Origin: Nitrospira sp. | Lineage (GTDB): Bacteria; Nitrospirota; Nitrospiria; Nitrospirales; Nitrospiraceae | Length of the DNA: 64,000 bases | Direction of reading: 5' to 3' | Assembly (NCBI GenBank): GCA_024330965.1 | Contig: JANDJL010000009.1 | Span: 1-64,000, forward strand | In this document: in pieces, positions 25,405-35,147 of the stretch | Position numbering within the stretch: the stretch's first letter is position 1 | How the letters are laid out: each line of letters begins with the position of its first letter | Notes under the pieces: model-generated | Told to the model about the DNA's origin: nothing | Database searches by the model: none | The model's input: only the letters and a program-made list of their open reading frames with translations | Program-made: the position numbers and the translations under genes

Positions 25405-25441
25405 GGTACCGTGATGCGGTTGCTTGTGGCGGTATGCGCCG

Positions 25442-26641
25442 CTAGTTTTCACGATCGGGCAATGCGGCGAGGCCTGGCAGTGTCTTCCCTTCAAGCAGTT
25501 CCAGTGCGGCGCCGCCGCCGGTCGAAATGAAAGACATGTTTTCGGAAACGCCGGCCCGGTGGACGGCCAACGCTGTCTCGCCTCCCCCGATAATGGTTAA
25601 GGCATAGGCATCGGCGATCGCGTGGGCCATGGCGAGCGTACCTCGGGCGTAGGCGTCGATTTCAAAAACGCCCATCGGTCCGTTCCAGAGAATCGTCTTT
25701 GCGTTTTGAACGGCCTCGTTGAACAGCTTCACCGAAGCCGGGCCGATGTCGAGACCGTACCATCCTTTGGGAATTTCCTGGACGGGGACAATCTTTGATT
25801 CGGCGCCCGGTTCGCGACTGGCCGCGACGACGCAATCGACCGGAAGGTAAAACTTGATCCCTCGTGACAACGCATGGTCTTCAATGCCTTTGGCGAAGTC
25901 GAGCATGTCGTTTTCGACCAATGAGTTGCCGATCTCTAGGCCTTTTGCTTTCAGGAACGTAAAGGCCATGCCGCCTCCGATAATGACCTTGTCGACCTTC
26001 TTGCCCAGGTTTTCGATGACACCGATTTTCCCCGACACTTTTGCCCCTCCCAAAATCGCCACAAATGGTCGAACGGGATTGGCGACGGCGCCTTCCAGAT
26101 ATTCAATTTCCTTTTTGAGCAAAAAACCGGCTGCGGCTTCCTTGATGAATTTCGTAATGCCAACCGTAGAAGCATGAGCGCGGTGGGCGGCGCCGAACGC
26201 ATCATTGATATAGACGTCGCCCAAGGAGGCGAGGGCTTTGGCAAAGGCGTCGTCGTTTTGCTCCTCACCGCGATGGAATCGAAGATTTTCCAGCAGGAGC
26301 ACGTCGCCGGGATTCATCTTCGCGACCAATTTTTCAACGGTCGGTCCGATGCAATCTGGCGCGAAAATCACCTCTTTGCCTAGGAGACGTCCGAGTCGCT
26401 TTGCGACCGGCGCCAGACTGTATTTGGGATCAAAGGTTCCTTTGGGGCGTCCCAAATGGGAGCACACGATGACTTTGGCGCCTTCGTCGACGATGCGGTT
26501 GATGGTCGGCAACGTGGAGCGAATGCGCGTATCGTCCGTGATCTGCAATGCTTCGTCCAGCGGCACATTGAAGTCAGCGCGGATAATGACCCGTTTCCCG
26601 CGAACCATCACATCGTCGATGGTTTTTTTGTGCAAGTTCAC
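25442..26641 (-). CDS. pgk: Phosphoglycerate kinase
   Basis: 399 residues, standard for Pgk. The N-terminal substrate motif Val-Ile-Ile-Arg-Ala-Asp-Phe-Asn-Val-Pro-Leu, His-Leu-Gly-Arg-Pro-Lys-Gly, Leu-Leu-Glu-Asn-Leu-Arg-Phe-His, Ile-Leu-Gly-Gly-Ala-Lys-Val and the C-terminal Ser-Thr-Gly-Gly-Gly-Ala-Ala-Leu-Glu-Leu-Leu-Glu-Gly are all present. The start is GTG with GAGG upstream. It acts in glycolysis/gluconeogenesis between gap and tpiA. Confidence 0.97.
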   Translation of the reverse strand: MNLHKKTIDDVMVRGKRVIIRADFNVPLDEALQITDDTRIRSTLPTINRIVDEGAKVIVCSHLGRPKGTFDPKYSLAPVAKRLGRLLGKEVIFAPDCIGPTVEKLVAKMNPGDVLLLENLRFHRGEEQNDDAFAKALASLGDVYINDAFGAAHRAHASTVGITKFIKEAAAGFLLKKEIEYLEGAVANPVRPFVAILGGAKVSGKIGVIENLGKKVDKVIIGGGMAFTFLKAKGLEIGNSLVENDMLDFAKGIEDHALSRGIKFYLPVDCVVAASREPGAESKIVPVQEIPKGWYGLDIGPASVKLFNEAVQNAKTILWNGPMGVFEIDAYARGTLAMAHAIADAYALTIIGGGETALAVHRAGVSENMSFISTGGGAALELLEGKTLPGLAALPDREN

Positions 26642-26732
26642 GGATGTTCCTCTCTGGCGAACGAAGTCCCATGCTTTCGTCGTGGCGACCTGGGGGGTGG
26701 AAGTCGGCCGGCGTCGGCAAGAGCCCTGGTTC

Positions 26733-27893
<1,161 letters not shown>

Positions 27894-27935
27894 TCAAAAA
27901 AAGCAGTGGCCACCTATCAGGGGCATGAGGCGTTG

Positions 27936-30350
27936 ATGGATCAGTCCCTTCTCAAAGCTGCACAGGCGTTGGAATGGCCTCGCGTAATCGAGCTGTTGGC
28001 TCAGCATGCGCAGTCGACGCTGGGGGAAGAGAGGTGCCGGTCTTTGCCGCTGGTCGCCGATTTGGCTGAGGCTCGGTTGCGCCAGCAGGAAACGACCGAG
28101 ATGGTGAAGTTGCTTGAAGGTGACGAGCCGATGCCGAGCCTTCGGTTTCCAGACCTCCGCGACATCGTGGGACGGGCGGCCAAGGGGGCAGAGCTCACGG
28201 CTTCTGAGTTGTGGAACTGCGCGGTGATGTTGGCTGTGCTGGAAGAGGTGGCGCGGTATGCGGCCCGTCACGTTTCGGCAACGGGCGCCTTAGCCCGCGT
28301 GGTTGAGCCGCTTCATGCCCTGGCGCAGGATCTGCGCTCGGTGCGGTCGGCGATCGAAGGGGCGATTGACGCGGATAGCACGGTCAAAGAATCGGCGACG
28401 CCGGAATTAAAGCGACTGGCCCGTCACGCTCATGATTTGAAGCAGACCATGCGAGAACGTCTGGACGATATCCTTCGTTCGCCGACGTACCACGAGGTAT
28501 TGCAAGAGCGATATTTCGCTCAGCGAGAAGGACGCTACGTGCTGCCAGTCAAGGCCGAAATGAAGGGAAAAGTGCTGGGCATCGTGCACGATGTCTCCGC
28601 GAGTGGTGCGACGGTTTTTATTGAGCCTCGCGAACTAATCGATCTGAACAACGCGATCAAAGTGGCCGATCTCGACGTGGAGCGGGAGGTCCGTCGCATC
28701 TTACGTGAGTTGACGGCGTTGGTGGCCGAGAAAGCGGATTCAATCAGTGAAGGAGTGGAGAGGCTTGCCGAATGGGACTGTATCCACGCGAAAGCCGAGT
28801 TGAGTCGTCGGTTGAAATGCGCCCCTATCGAACTCAATGCCAAGGGTCGTATCGTATTGAAACAGGCACGGCATCCCCTGCTTATGGTTGCCAGAGAAGA
28901 GGTGGTGCCGAACGACATCATTGCGGATGAGACGGTTCGGGTGCTCGTCATTTCAGGCCCCAACACCGGTGGCAAAACCGTCGTGCTCAAAATCGTCGGC
29001 CTCTATTCGCTGATGGCGCGGGCTGGACTTCATGTGCCATGTGCACCCGAATCCGAAATGGCTTTGTTCACGGAGTGCCATGCCGACATTGGAGACGCGC
29101 AAGACATCAGCCGTGATCTTTCCAGCTTCTCCGCTCATATCCTGCAAATCGTTGCGCTTCTGTCGGAGACGGGTAGGCGGGGCGAGGGCCCTGAGCCGCA
29201 GGCACCACGATCGCTGGTTTTGCTGGATGAACCGGTGACATCGACCGATCCGGAAGAGGGAGCGGCCCTAGCTGAAGCGGTGCTCTGCCGACTAGCGGCT
29301 CTGCCTATGAAAGTTGTCGTCACGACCCACTATGGGTCGCTGAAAGCCTTGGCTCAGACGACGCCTGGGTTCGCCAATGCAAGCGTGGGATTCGACGTTG
29401 AACGACTGGCTCCGACTTATCGGCTGTTCCTGGGTATTCCAGGAGGCTCGTCGGCTTTGGAGATTGCCGGTCGGCTCGGCATGGACGAGGCGATTTTGAG
29501 TGATGCGCGACGACGATTGCGGCAAGACGACCGGCGACTCGAACAGGTGATGGCGGACTTGCAACTGAAACAGCGGCAGTTGGCCGAGGAGATCGAACGG
29601 GCGAAACGGGCGAGAATCGAATCCGAACGGGCGGCTGATGAAGCCAAGGCGCTGCAAGCAGCACTGGAGCGGACGGAGTGGGAGGTTCGTAGGGGGCTAC
29701 GGAAAAAGTTGGGTGAGCATCTCCAGCGAGCACGTGCGGAAGTTCAGGCTACAGTCGATGCCGTCAAGCGGGAACAGAAGCTCATCAAGGCAAAGGAAGC
29801 GAAGCAGCGGCTGAGTGAGATAGAAGAGCGGGTGAGACGAGAGTGTGCGCCGATTAGCGAGCCAATTCCAGTTGAGCGGCTCAATGCTGGTGATACGGTG
29901 GAAATCGTCGGGCTTGGTATGGTGGGACATTTGCTGGAGTCGCCGCAGGGGAAAAAGCGTGCGCGTGTCAAAGTGGGGGACGGAGAAATATTGGCGGCCG
30001 TCGCCAGCTTGATCGGCCTCTCACGTCAAGCTGATGGCGGGTCTGCAACCAGTTCGTCGCCGGAGCGGAAGCCGCAAGTTCCGATTGGTTTGAAGTCGGG
30101 TGTCGATGTCAACACGGTGGTGGACGTGAGAGGGCAGGCGGCTGACGACGCGCTCGATCAAGTCATAGCGGCGTTGGATCATGCCGTGCTGGACAGAGTC
30201 TCCTTCCTACGAATTATCCACGGTCATGGCACGGGTCGGCTCAAATCCGTCTTACGCGAATATCTGAGAGATTCTCCGTACGTGGCGAATTTTCGCGCTG
30301 GTGAGAGGACTGAAGGGGGAGATGGAGTCACGGTGGTGAAACTGGTATGA
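27936..30350 (+). CDS. mutS2: Endonuclease MutS2
   Basis: 804 residues from the ATG at 27936 (GAGG upstream); an in-frame GTG ten codons earlier is less likely. Clamp and lever domains occupy ~10-310. The MutS ATPase follows: Ile-Ser-Gly-Pro-Asn-Thr-Gly-Gly-Lys-Thr (Walker A), Ser-Thr-Phe/Ser-Ser-His (here Leu-Ser-Ser-Phe-Ser-Ala-His), Leu-Leu-Asp-Glu-Pro (Walker B) and Thr-Thr-His-Tyr. A coiled coil spans ~520-640, then a KOW-like segment and a C-terminal Smr domain (Val-Asp-Val-Arg-Gly-Gln-Ala, Ile-Ile-His-Gly-His-Gly-Thr-Gly). It acts in recombination control or ribosome rescue. Confidence 0.95.
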   Translation: MDQSLLKAAQALEWPRVIELLAQHAQSTLGEERCRSLPLVADLAEARLRQQETTEMVKLLEGDEPMPSLRFPDLRDIVGRAAKGAELTASELWNCAVMLAVLEEVARYAARHVSATGALARVVEPLHALAQDLRSVRSAIEGAIDADSTVKESATPELKRLARHAHDLKQTMRERLDDILRSPTYHEVLQERYFAQREGRYVLPVKAEMKGKVLGIVHDVSASGATVFIEPRELIDLNNAIKVADLDVEREVRRILRELTALVAEKADSISEGVERLAEWDCIHAKAELSRRLKCAPIELNAKGRIVLKQARHPLLMVAREEVVPNDIIADETVRVLVISGPNTGGKTVVLKIVGLYSLMARAGLHVPCAPESEMALFTECHADIGDAQDISRDLSSFSAHILQIVALLSETGRRGEGPEPQAPRSLVLLDEPVTSTDPEEGAALAEAVLCRLAALPMKVVVTTHYGSLKALAQTTPGFANASVGFDVERLAPTYRLFLGIPGGSSALEIAGRLGMDEAILSDARRRLRQDDRRLEQVMADLQLKQRQLAEEIERAKRARIESERAADEAKALQAALERTEWEVRRGLRKKLGEHLQRARAEVQATVDAVKREQKLIKAKEAKQRLSEIEERVRRECAPISEPIPVERLNAGDTVEIVGLGMVGHLLESPQGKKRARVKVGDGEILAAVASLIGLSRQADGGSATSSSPERKPQVPIGLKSGVDVNTVVDVRGQAADDALDQVIAALDHAVLDRVSFLRIIHGHGTGRLKSVLREYLRDSPYVANFRAGERTEGGDGVTVVKLV

Positions 30351-30449
30351 TTGACCCGGGAAAAGCTCGTGTTGGAGAGAACAATCGAGGGCATCGATCG
30401 AATCGTGAAAAACATCAGAAGAAAAACGAATGAGTGAAGGGTGAGCGAT

Positions 30450-30665
30450 ATGCCTGTCAATTTTCATCCAGAGAGCAAACGATCGCGCTTCTCTGTGAAC
30501 AATGTGTCCACGTCGGAGGGCTCTCGTCAACCGGTGAATCAAGGGGCTGAATCTTCTCATCGGTTCGGCGACGATACGGAGGACGATCGAGACAAGGCCC
30601 TGGCTGAAGCCGAGTGGAAGAACCTCTGGGAGGAAACGGAAGTTATTGACATGGATACGTTTTAG
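30450..30665 (+). CDS. Small acidic protein of unknown function
   Basis: 71 residues from the ATG at 30450 (74 from an in-frame GTG at 30441, which sits too close to GAAGG). The protein is hydrophilic: a basic N-terminal third, a Ser/Gln/Asn-rich middle, and an acidic C-terminal helix (Asp-Asp-Thr-Glu-Asp-Asp, later Glu-Trp-Lys-Asn-Leu-Trp-Glu-Glu). No family is recognised. It lies 100 bases after mutS2 on the same strand and may be co-transcribed. Confidence 0.5.
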   Translation: MPVNFHPESKRSRFSVNNVSTSEGSRQPVNQGAESSHRFGDDTEDDRDKALAEAEWKNLWEETEVIDMDTF

Positions 30666-31101
30666 ACGTTCGTACGCGACAAGTCTGTCAATCTGACAAC
30701 AACGCGTTGAAAACATACGACCTCGGGATTCGCCGTTTTCGTTTTCTGGCGCCATCGCAAGAGACGCAGTAGTACCTGTTGGGATCGTTCGCAAACTCTT
30801 CTTGAGGTTTGAGATAACAGACTGCTGACGCGGAGGGGTTGTTCCTGGGCGAGATGAAGGTGCTTCGTTGAACGACTCGGATCTTCTCCCAGAACGGATA
30901 CCCTGACCATGGTGGAGATCCTTATTGATGGGGCAGAGTTCATTGAAATGGAAGAGCATGCTCCGTGGGAACGGGAACGGACCAACGTGAGAGCCTACGA
31001 GAGTCATCGAAGGGCAGTTGCCAAAACGAAAATCTTGACACTCTTGCTTTGTCAGTGGTATTGAAAGCACCAGTTTTTCCAAAACCATAAGGAGGCGTTG
31101 C
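30666..31101. other. Gap before the microprotein
   Basis: No firm gene is seen. A 51-codon plus-strand frame at 30909-31064 (start Met-Val-Glu-Ile-Leu-Ile-Asp-Gly) has no ribosome binding site and no recognisable family. A long minus-strand open frame across here runs antisense into mutS2 and is rejected. Confidence 0.4.
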
Positions 31102-31203
31102 ATGGACCATATTAAGTTGGTGATTTACGGGCTCATCGTGACGGGGGTTGTATTTGGGATCGTAGCCATGATCACAAACATGCTGGGCATCCAACAGTAC
31201 TAA
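31102..31203 (+). CDS. 33-residue single-helix membrane microprotein
   Basis: ATG at 31102 follows a perfect AAGGAGG with six-base spacing. The 33 residues begin Met-Asp-His-Ile-Lys, continue as one hydrophobic helix (Leu-Val-Ile-Tyr-Gly-Leu-Ile-Val-Thr-Gly-Val-Val-Phe-Gly-Ile-Val) and end Gly-Ile-Gln-Gln-Tyr before TAA. The strong binding site and clean transmembrane pattern support a real gene. It may be an accessory subunit of a membrane complex, as many such peptides are, but no partner is adjacent. Confidence 0.6.
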   Translation: MDHIKLVIYGLIVTGVVFGIVAMITNMLGIQQY

Positions 31204-31770
31204 CCTTCCGCGCGAAAAGACTGCGAAGGCAGTCCGGTTAAAAAATGGCGCCGGTAGCGGTGTCCTATGTATGGTTTTCAGTCCGATATGCCGCCTTTTC
31301 GAAGGAGTTTTCTCCGTTCTTCCCATCGGTTGCCCGCCCCTTTTGTGGTTTATGTGACGGAAATGGCGCCGCTACGATTTTTGCCGGCATGAGCTAGGAT
31401 TGCGCGTGAGAGAGAAAAGTTTGAAAGAAAAAGAAGGAGGAACGCGCATTCTTTCTCAACAAGGGAAGACGCTCCTTACCGTTGGCTGTGGAATGCTTGC
31501 CCGATCCAACTGGATGATAATCTTGAAGGCGGTTGCACAAGGAGTGAGGGCAGTGGCCGGATTGCCCCTTACTTCGCAGTGCGTGACATCAGCGTCATGA
31601 TCCGGCACGGCAGCCAGTCCACGTCCGAAATCCCCGTCAGATTTGCGATCTAAACCAGAACGTGCCTGTGGCGTGGTGATCCAATAGGCAGGCACGCTCT
31701 GCCGTGCATGTGGCTAAAAACATCAGAAGTTTGTACGTCGTCAGCGGAAGAGGTATGCCAGAGTTCCTGA
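31204..31770. other. 567-base gap with hairpins but no firm gene
   Basis: A 66-codon plus-strand frame at 31400 lacks homology and a suitable binding site. The stretch 31661-31707 holds two mutually exclusive stems sharing CAGGCACG at 31689-31696. Purine-rich sequence around 31405-31442 includes AAGGAGG but is followed by ATT rather than a standard start. Confidence 0.4.
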
Positions 31771-33735
31771 TCATGCAATCATTTCACGCCGGCGTGAGGC
31801 AGTGTGCAGCAAGGAATCGAGAGCCGCCTGGAGTGAGGTCAACGACACTGGCTTTGTGATCACGTCATCCATGCCGGCCTCTCTGCATCGCCGGGCATCC
31901 TCAATGGAGGCGTTTCCCGTCATGGCGATAATGGGGAGGCGAGGGGATTTCTGTTCGTTCTCTTTTTTCCTGATGGAACGTGCGGCTTCGTACCCGTCCA
32001 TGACGGGCATTTCACAGTCCATAAAAACGGCGTCATAAGCCGTCCTCGCCAGCGACTCAATCGCATCGGCTCCATTGCTTGCCACTTCGACCTGGCAGCC
32101 GAGTTTTTGCAGAAACTTACAGGCGACGACTTGGTTGATCTCGTTGTCATCGACGACCAGGACGCGTCGTGGAAGTGATGAGATGGCGGTGTGAGGGGTC
32201 GAGTCGGAGTCTGATGGAGTCGAAACGGTGCGGTGAATGGCCGGCAACAGATTCGTCGTGTAAGTGAAGGTGCTGCCGGCGCCCGGCGTACTTTCTACGG
32301 AGATGGTTCCCCCCATCAAGGTGACGAGTTGACGACAGATCATCAAGCCTAAACCTGTGCCGCCGAACCGCCGCGCTGTTGAAGCGTCGGCTTGGACATA
32401 GGCTTGGAACAGTCGGTCCATTTGCTGTTTGGTCATGCCGATGCCGGTATCCTTGACGGTCCAGCGGATCGTCAGGTGTTCGGCTTCGGGAGAAGAGGCA
32501 GGATCCAAGCTGACGGTAATGCCGACTCCTCCCCGTTCGGTGAACTTGATGGCGTTTCCAACCAAATTAAAGAGAATCTGTCTGAGCCGCACCGGATCTC
32601 CCCGGAAAAGAGGAGGAACGTTCTCATGAATCTCGGTGGTCACCGTCAAGCCCTTTTGTCGAGCGAGTTCTGAGACGAGCATGATGACATCCTTGACGAG
32701 GGATCGCAGGTCTACGTCTGCAACCTCGAGCGTCATCTTGCCGGCTTCGATTTTTGAGAAGTCGAGGATATCGTTCACCAAGGCAAGCAGCGCCTCGGTG
32801 GACCGTTGCATAGTGGCGAGCAGTTCTTGCTGCTGATCCGTCAAGACGGTGTCTTGAAGGAGTTTGGTGCAGCCCAAGACGCCGTTCATCGGCGTCCGGA
32901 GTTCGTGGCTCATGGTGGCGAGGAACAGCCCTTTGGCTTTTGCCGCTTCCTCGGCTTTTTCTTTAGCCATCCGGAGTTCGATGTTAGCGGTGATGTCCAC
33001 TCCATAGGTTCGAACCAGGCGGAGTTCGCTGATAGGAAAAAACGACCAGGCCAACACGGCATCGCCGAGGGGCTGTTCGTAAGGGCCGCTTGGCTGATGA
33101 GTCTTGAGGCACTGGCTGATGATGGCTTCGAGCTGCGGAGGAAAAACGGAAAGGACAGACCCCTGATGGTGGCTCATCATATTCATCAATTCGATCGCAG
33201 CCGTATTGGCATAAAGCATGGCGCCGTTTTCGTCGAATTCGGCGATGGGAGTCGGGGCGTCTTCAGCGAGACGAGCGACCCGTTGAAGATCCCGCTGTAG
33301 GTCTTGCTCAACGGTCAGGTCCTGGATGACGACGAGCGCGCCCGCAACCAGTGTTCCTTTCTGGCGGGGCCAGTAGGTCGCGGCAAGGAGGAGGGGAACT
33401 CCGTCCGGTCTGATCCATTGGAATGGTGGCAGGGTGGTGACTTCTCCGCGAGCGATGGCGGTCTCAAGCGGACAGGCGTCGGTGGCCTCCCGCCGGCTTG
33501 TGGCACAGTGAAAGAGTTCATGAAGATTCAACCCTATCGCGTCTTGATTTTTGCCGATGAGCTGCTGGGCGACTGGGTTGAGAAAAAGAATAGAGCCTTC
33601 CTGATTGGTGACGAAGAGCGCATCCCTTGATGCGTCCATGGCAAGAAAGAGATCGTGGTGGGTCGGCAGCCAAGTTTGGCTCTGATGGGGAGAGGGACCG
33701 CCAGGAAAGGGAGTCAATGGAAGAGAGATGGTCAT
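31771..33735 (-). CDS. Hybrid histidine kinase, PAS-PAS-HisKA-HATPase-REC
   Basis: 654 residues, no transmembrane segment. PAS domain 1 spans ~28-140 and PAS 2 ~155-250. HisKA has the phospho-acceptor His277 in Met-Ser-His-Glu-Leu-Arg-Thr-Pro-Met-Asn. The ATPase N box is Asn-Leu-Val-Gly-Asn-Ala-Ile-Lys-Phe-Thr, with Asp-Thr-Gly-Ile-Gly-Met and Gly-Gly-Thr-Gly-Leu-Gly-Leu. The C-terminal receiver is canonical (Val-Val-Asp-Asp-Asn-Glu; Met-Asp-Cys-Glu-Met-Pro; Thr-Lys-Pro). Its ATG overlaps the stop of the HD-domain gene by ATGA. Its second PAS resembles that of the kinase at 51708-54590. It is a cytoplasmic sensor; its signal is unknown. Confidence 0.93.
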   Translation of the reverse strand: MTISLPLTPFPGGPSPHQSQTWLPTHHDLFLAMDASRDALFVTNQEGSILFLNPVAQQLIGKNQDAIGLNLHELFHCATSRREATDACPLETAIARGEVTTLPPFQWIRPDGVPLLLAATYWPRQKGTLVAGALVVIQDLTVEQDLQRDLQRVARLAEDAPTPIAEFDENGAMLYANTAAIELMNMMSHHQGSVLSVFPPQLEAIISQCLKTHQPSGPYEQPLGDAVLAWSFFPISELRLVRTYGVDITANIELRMAKEKAEEAAKAKGLFLATMSHELRTPMNGVLGCTKLLQDTVLTDQQQELLATMQRSTEALLALVNDILDFSKIEAGKMTLEVADVDLRSLVKDVIMLVSELARQKGLTVTTEIHENVPPLFRGDPVRLRQILFNLVGNAIKFTERGGVGITVSLDPASSPEAEHLTIRWTVKDTGIGMTKQQMDRLFQAYVQADASTARRFGGTGLGLMICRQLVTLMGGTISVESTPGAGSTFTYTTNLLPAIHRTVSTPSDSDSTPHTAISSLPRRVLVVDDNEINQVVACKFLQKLGCQVEVASNGADAIESLARTAYDAVFMDCEMPVMDGYEAARSIRKKENEQKSPRLPIIAMTGNASIEDARRCREAGMDDVITKPVSLTSLQAALDSLLHTASRRREMIA

Positions 33736-35003
33736 GCTGCGGCCTGTTTGAGAACCAGCTCGATGTCAATATCACACTGTCGGGGATCCAAGACGGCTTT
33801 GACTCGGCGGCCGTTCTCTGGCTCTTGAGTCAGATCCAGCGGCTTGGGAGGAACATAAGGCCGTTGGAATTTATCTCGACAGAGATACAGGTAGGGGAGA
33901 TGAGCCTTTCCTGGCGTAACGGCGGCGACAAGACCTACCTCTCCGCTGGTCAACGAGACGAGACTGTAAAGTGGATAGATCCCAACAAGTTTGATCAATG
34001 ATGAGGCGATGATCCTCCACTCGTCGTGCATTTGAAGGCGCTGATACAGCTGGGACAAGGCCTGGTTCGGCGAGAGGGGGGGCAGACCGGTTTGACCGGT
34101 TAAGAGTTCATCGTACTGGTCGATGACGCCGACCAATTTGACCAAGTCCGTACCCGACGGTGGGTCCGCCGCCTGGTCTGTCGCTGGTTCACATCGATGA
34201 TGATCTGTGATGATCGAGCGAAGATCTGGTTCCTCCAGTCCGTTTTTCTGCATGATCCTGTTTCCTTCTTCTGGATGGGTCTCATAAAGGGTGTGTTGCG
34301 CGGGAGACAGGCGCTGGAGCCGTTTCATTTTCATGATATTGCGCGGTAGTTTCAGTAATCCGATGTCGTGCAGCAAGGCGCCCATGCCGAGCAGCCGTAA
34401 CCGGTCTTCCTCAAGGCCCAGAGATTTTCCCAGCGCCAAGGAAAGTGTGCATACCGTCAATCCATGTTCTTGCAAATCGGCATCCGGTTGCCCGAGGCCG
34501 ATTACGGCGAGATAGGCAGCTTGTCGCTCAAGGAGACTTCCCAGTACGTCGTCAACGATGTGTCGGGCCTCGCCGGCGTCGATGACGTCGGTGGCTCGCG
34601 TCTTTTCAAACAGAACTTTGGCTTGGCTGAGCCATTGTTCGCGGTGATGTTTGGCTTGAGAGAAGTGGGTGGCCAATTGCTGAGGAGATGGCCGGGCCAC
34701 CGATGGTTTCGGATCTTCTCCTGTTGCCGCTGGGCCGTTGTTGCTTGTAGAGGGAGGAGCGGGCTGAGCTGTCTGGGGGGCAGAAACCTTCCTTGACGTC
34801 GTTGGTTCATCCTCGACGTCCTTGCCACGATCCGTGTCGATCACGACGGTGGCGACGCCGGCTTTGCGCAGCATTGCAATCTCATGCTCATGCTGAATGA
34901 GGAACTGATGGCGAAGAAATGGTGTGAGGAGCCAGGATCGGTCGAGGCCGACCAAATACATCCCCACTTTCAGGCGACTGATGGGTATGGTTCGCGCGGG
35001 CAT
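33732..35003 (-). CDS. DUF3391-HD protein lacking the GYP motif
   Basis: 423 residues from the ATG at 35003; the frame extends 48 codons upstream without domain content. Residues ~5-60 are DUF3391 (Leu-Lys-Val-Gly-Met-Tyr-Leu-Val-Gly-Leu-Asp-Arg-Ser-Trp-Leu). A Pro/Ser/Thr linker follows. The HD region has Leu-Leu-His-Asp-Ile-Gly-Leu-Leu-Lys-Leu-Pro, but where HD-GYP enzymes have HHExxDGxGYP this one has His-His-Arg-Cys-Glu-Pro-Ala-Thr-Asp, with no GYP and several residues missing. Cyclic-di-GMP hydrolysis is therefore doubtful; it may bind ligand or partner. It overlaps the kinase gene downstream and follows the sigma-54 activator by 144 bases. Confidence 0.85.
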   Translation of the reverse strand: MPARTIPISRLKVGMYLVGLDRSWLLTPFLRHQFLIQHEHEIAMLRKAGVATVVIDTDRGKDVEDEPTTSRKVSAPQTAQPAPPSTSNNGPAATGEDPKPSVARPSPQQLATHFSQAKHHREQWLSQAKVLFEKTRATDVIDAGEARHIVDDVLGSLLERQAAYLAVIGLGQPDADLQEHGLTVCTLSLALGKSLGLEEDRLRLLGMGALLHDIGLLKLPRNIMKMKRLQRLSPAQHTLYETHPEEGNRIMQKNGLEEPDLRSIITDHHRCEPATDQAADPPSGTDLVKLVGVIDQYDELLTGQTGLPPLSPNQALSQLYQRLQMHDEWRIIASSLIKLVGIYPLYSLVSLTSGEVGLVAAVTPGKAHLPYLYLCRDKFQRPYVPPKPLDLTQEPENGRRVKAVLDPRQCDIDIELVLKQAAA

Positions 35004-35147
35004 CGAAGTCACACAGAGCGGCGTTTCATGTTCTATCGGACTGCCGAGGCTTTTGCTGAAGAGGGCGAGTAGGAAAAATTTCTTGGGTAAAAGTCCAAGA
35101 CTTAGGCCTTTGGGGCGGATGTGATAGGGAAAAGGTCCCGTCAGCAC

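Noticed and set aside
30252..31103. 283-codon minus-strand open frame
   Set aside because: It runs antisense to the mutS2 3' end and across a gap, shows no family pattern, and overlaps better supported genes.
31400..31600. 66-codon plus-strand frame
   Set aside because: No homology, no suitable binding site and low-complexity start; treated as non-coding.
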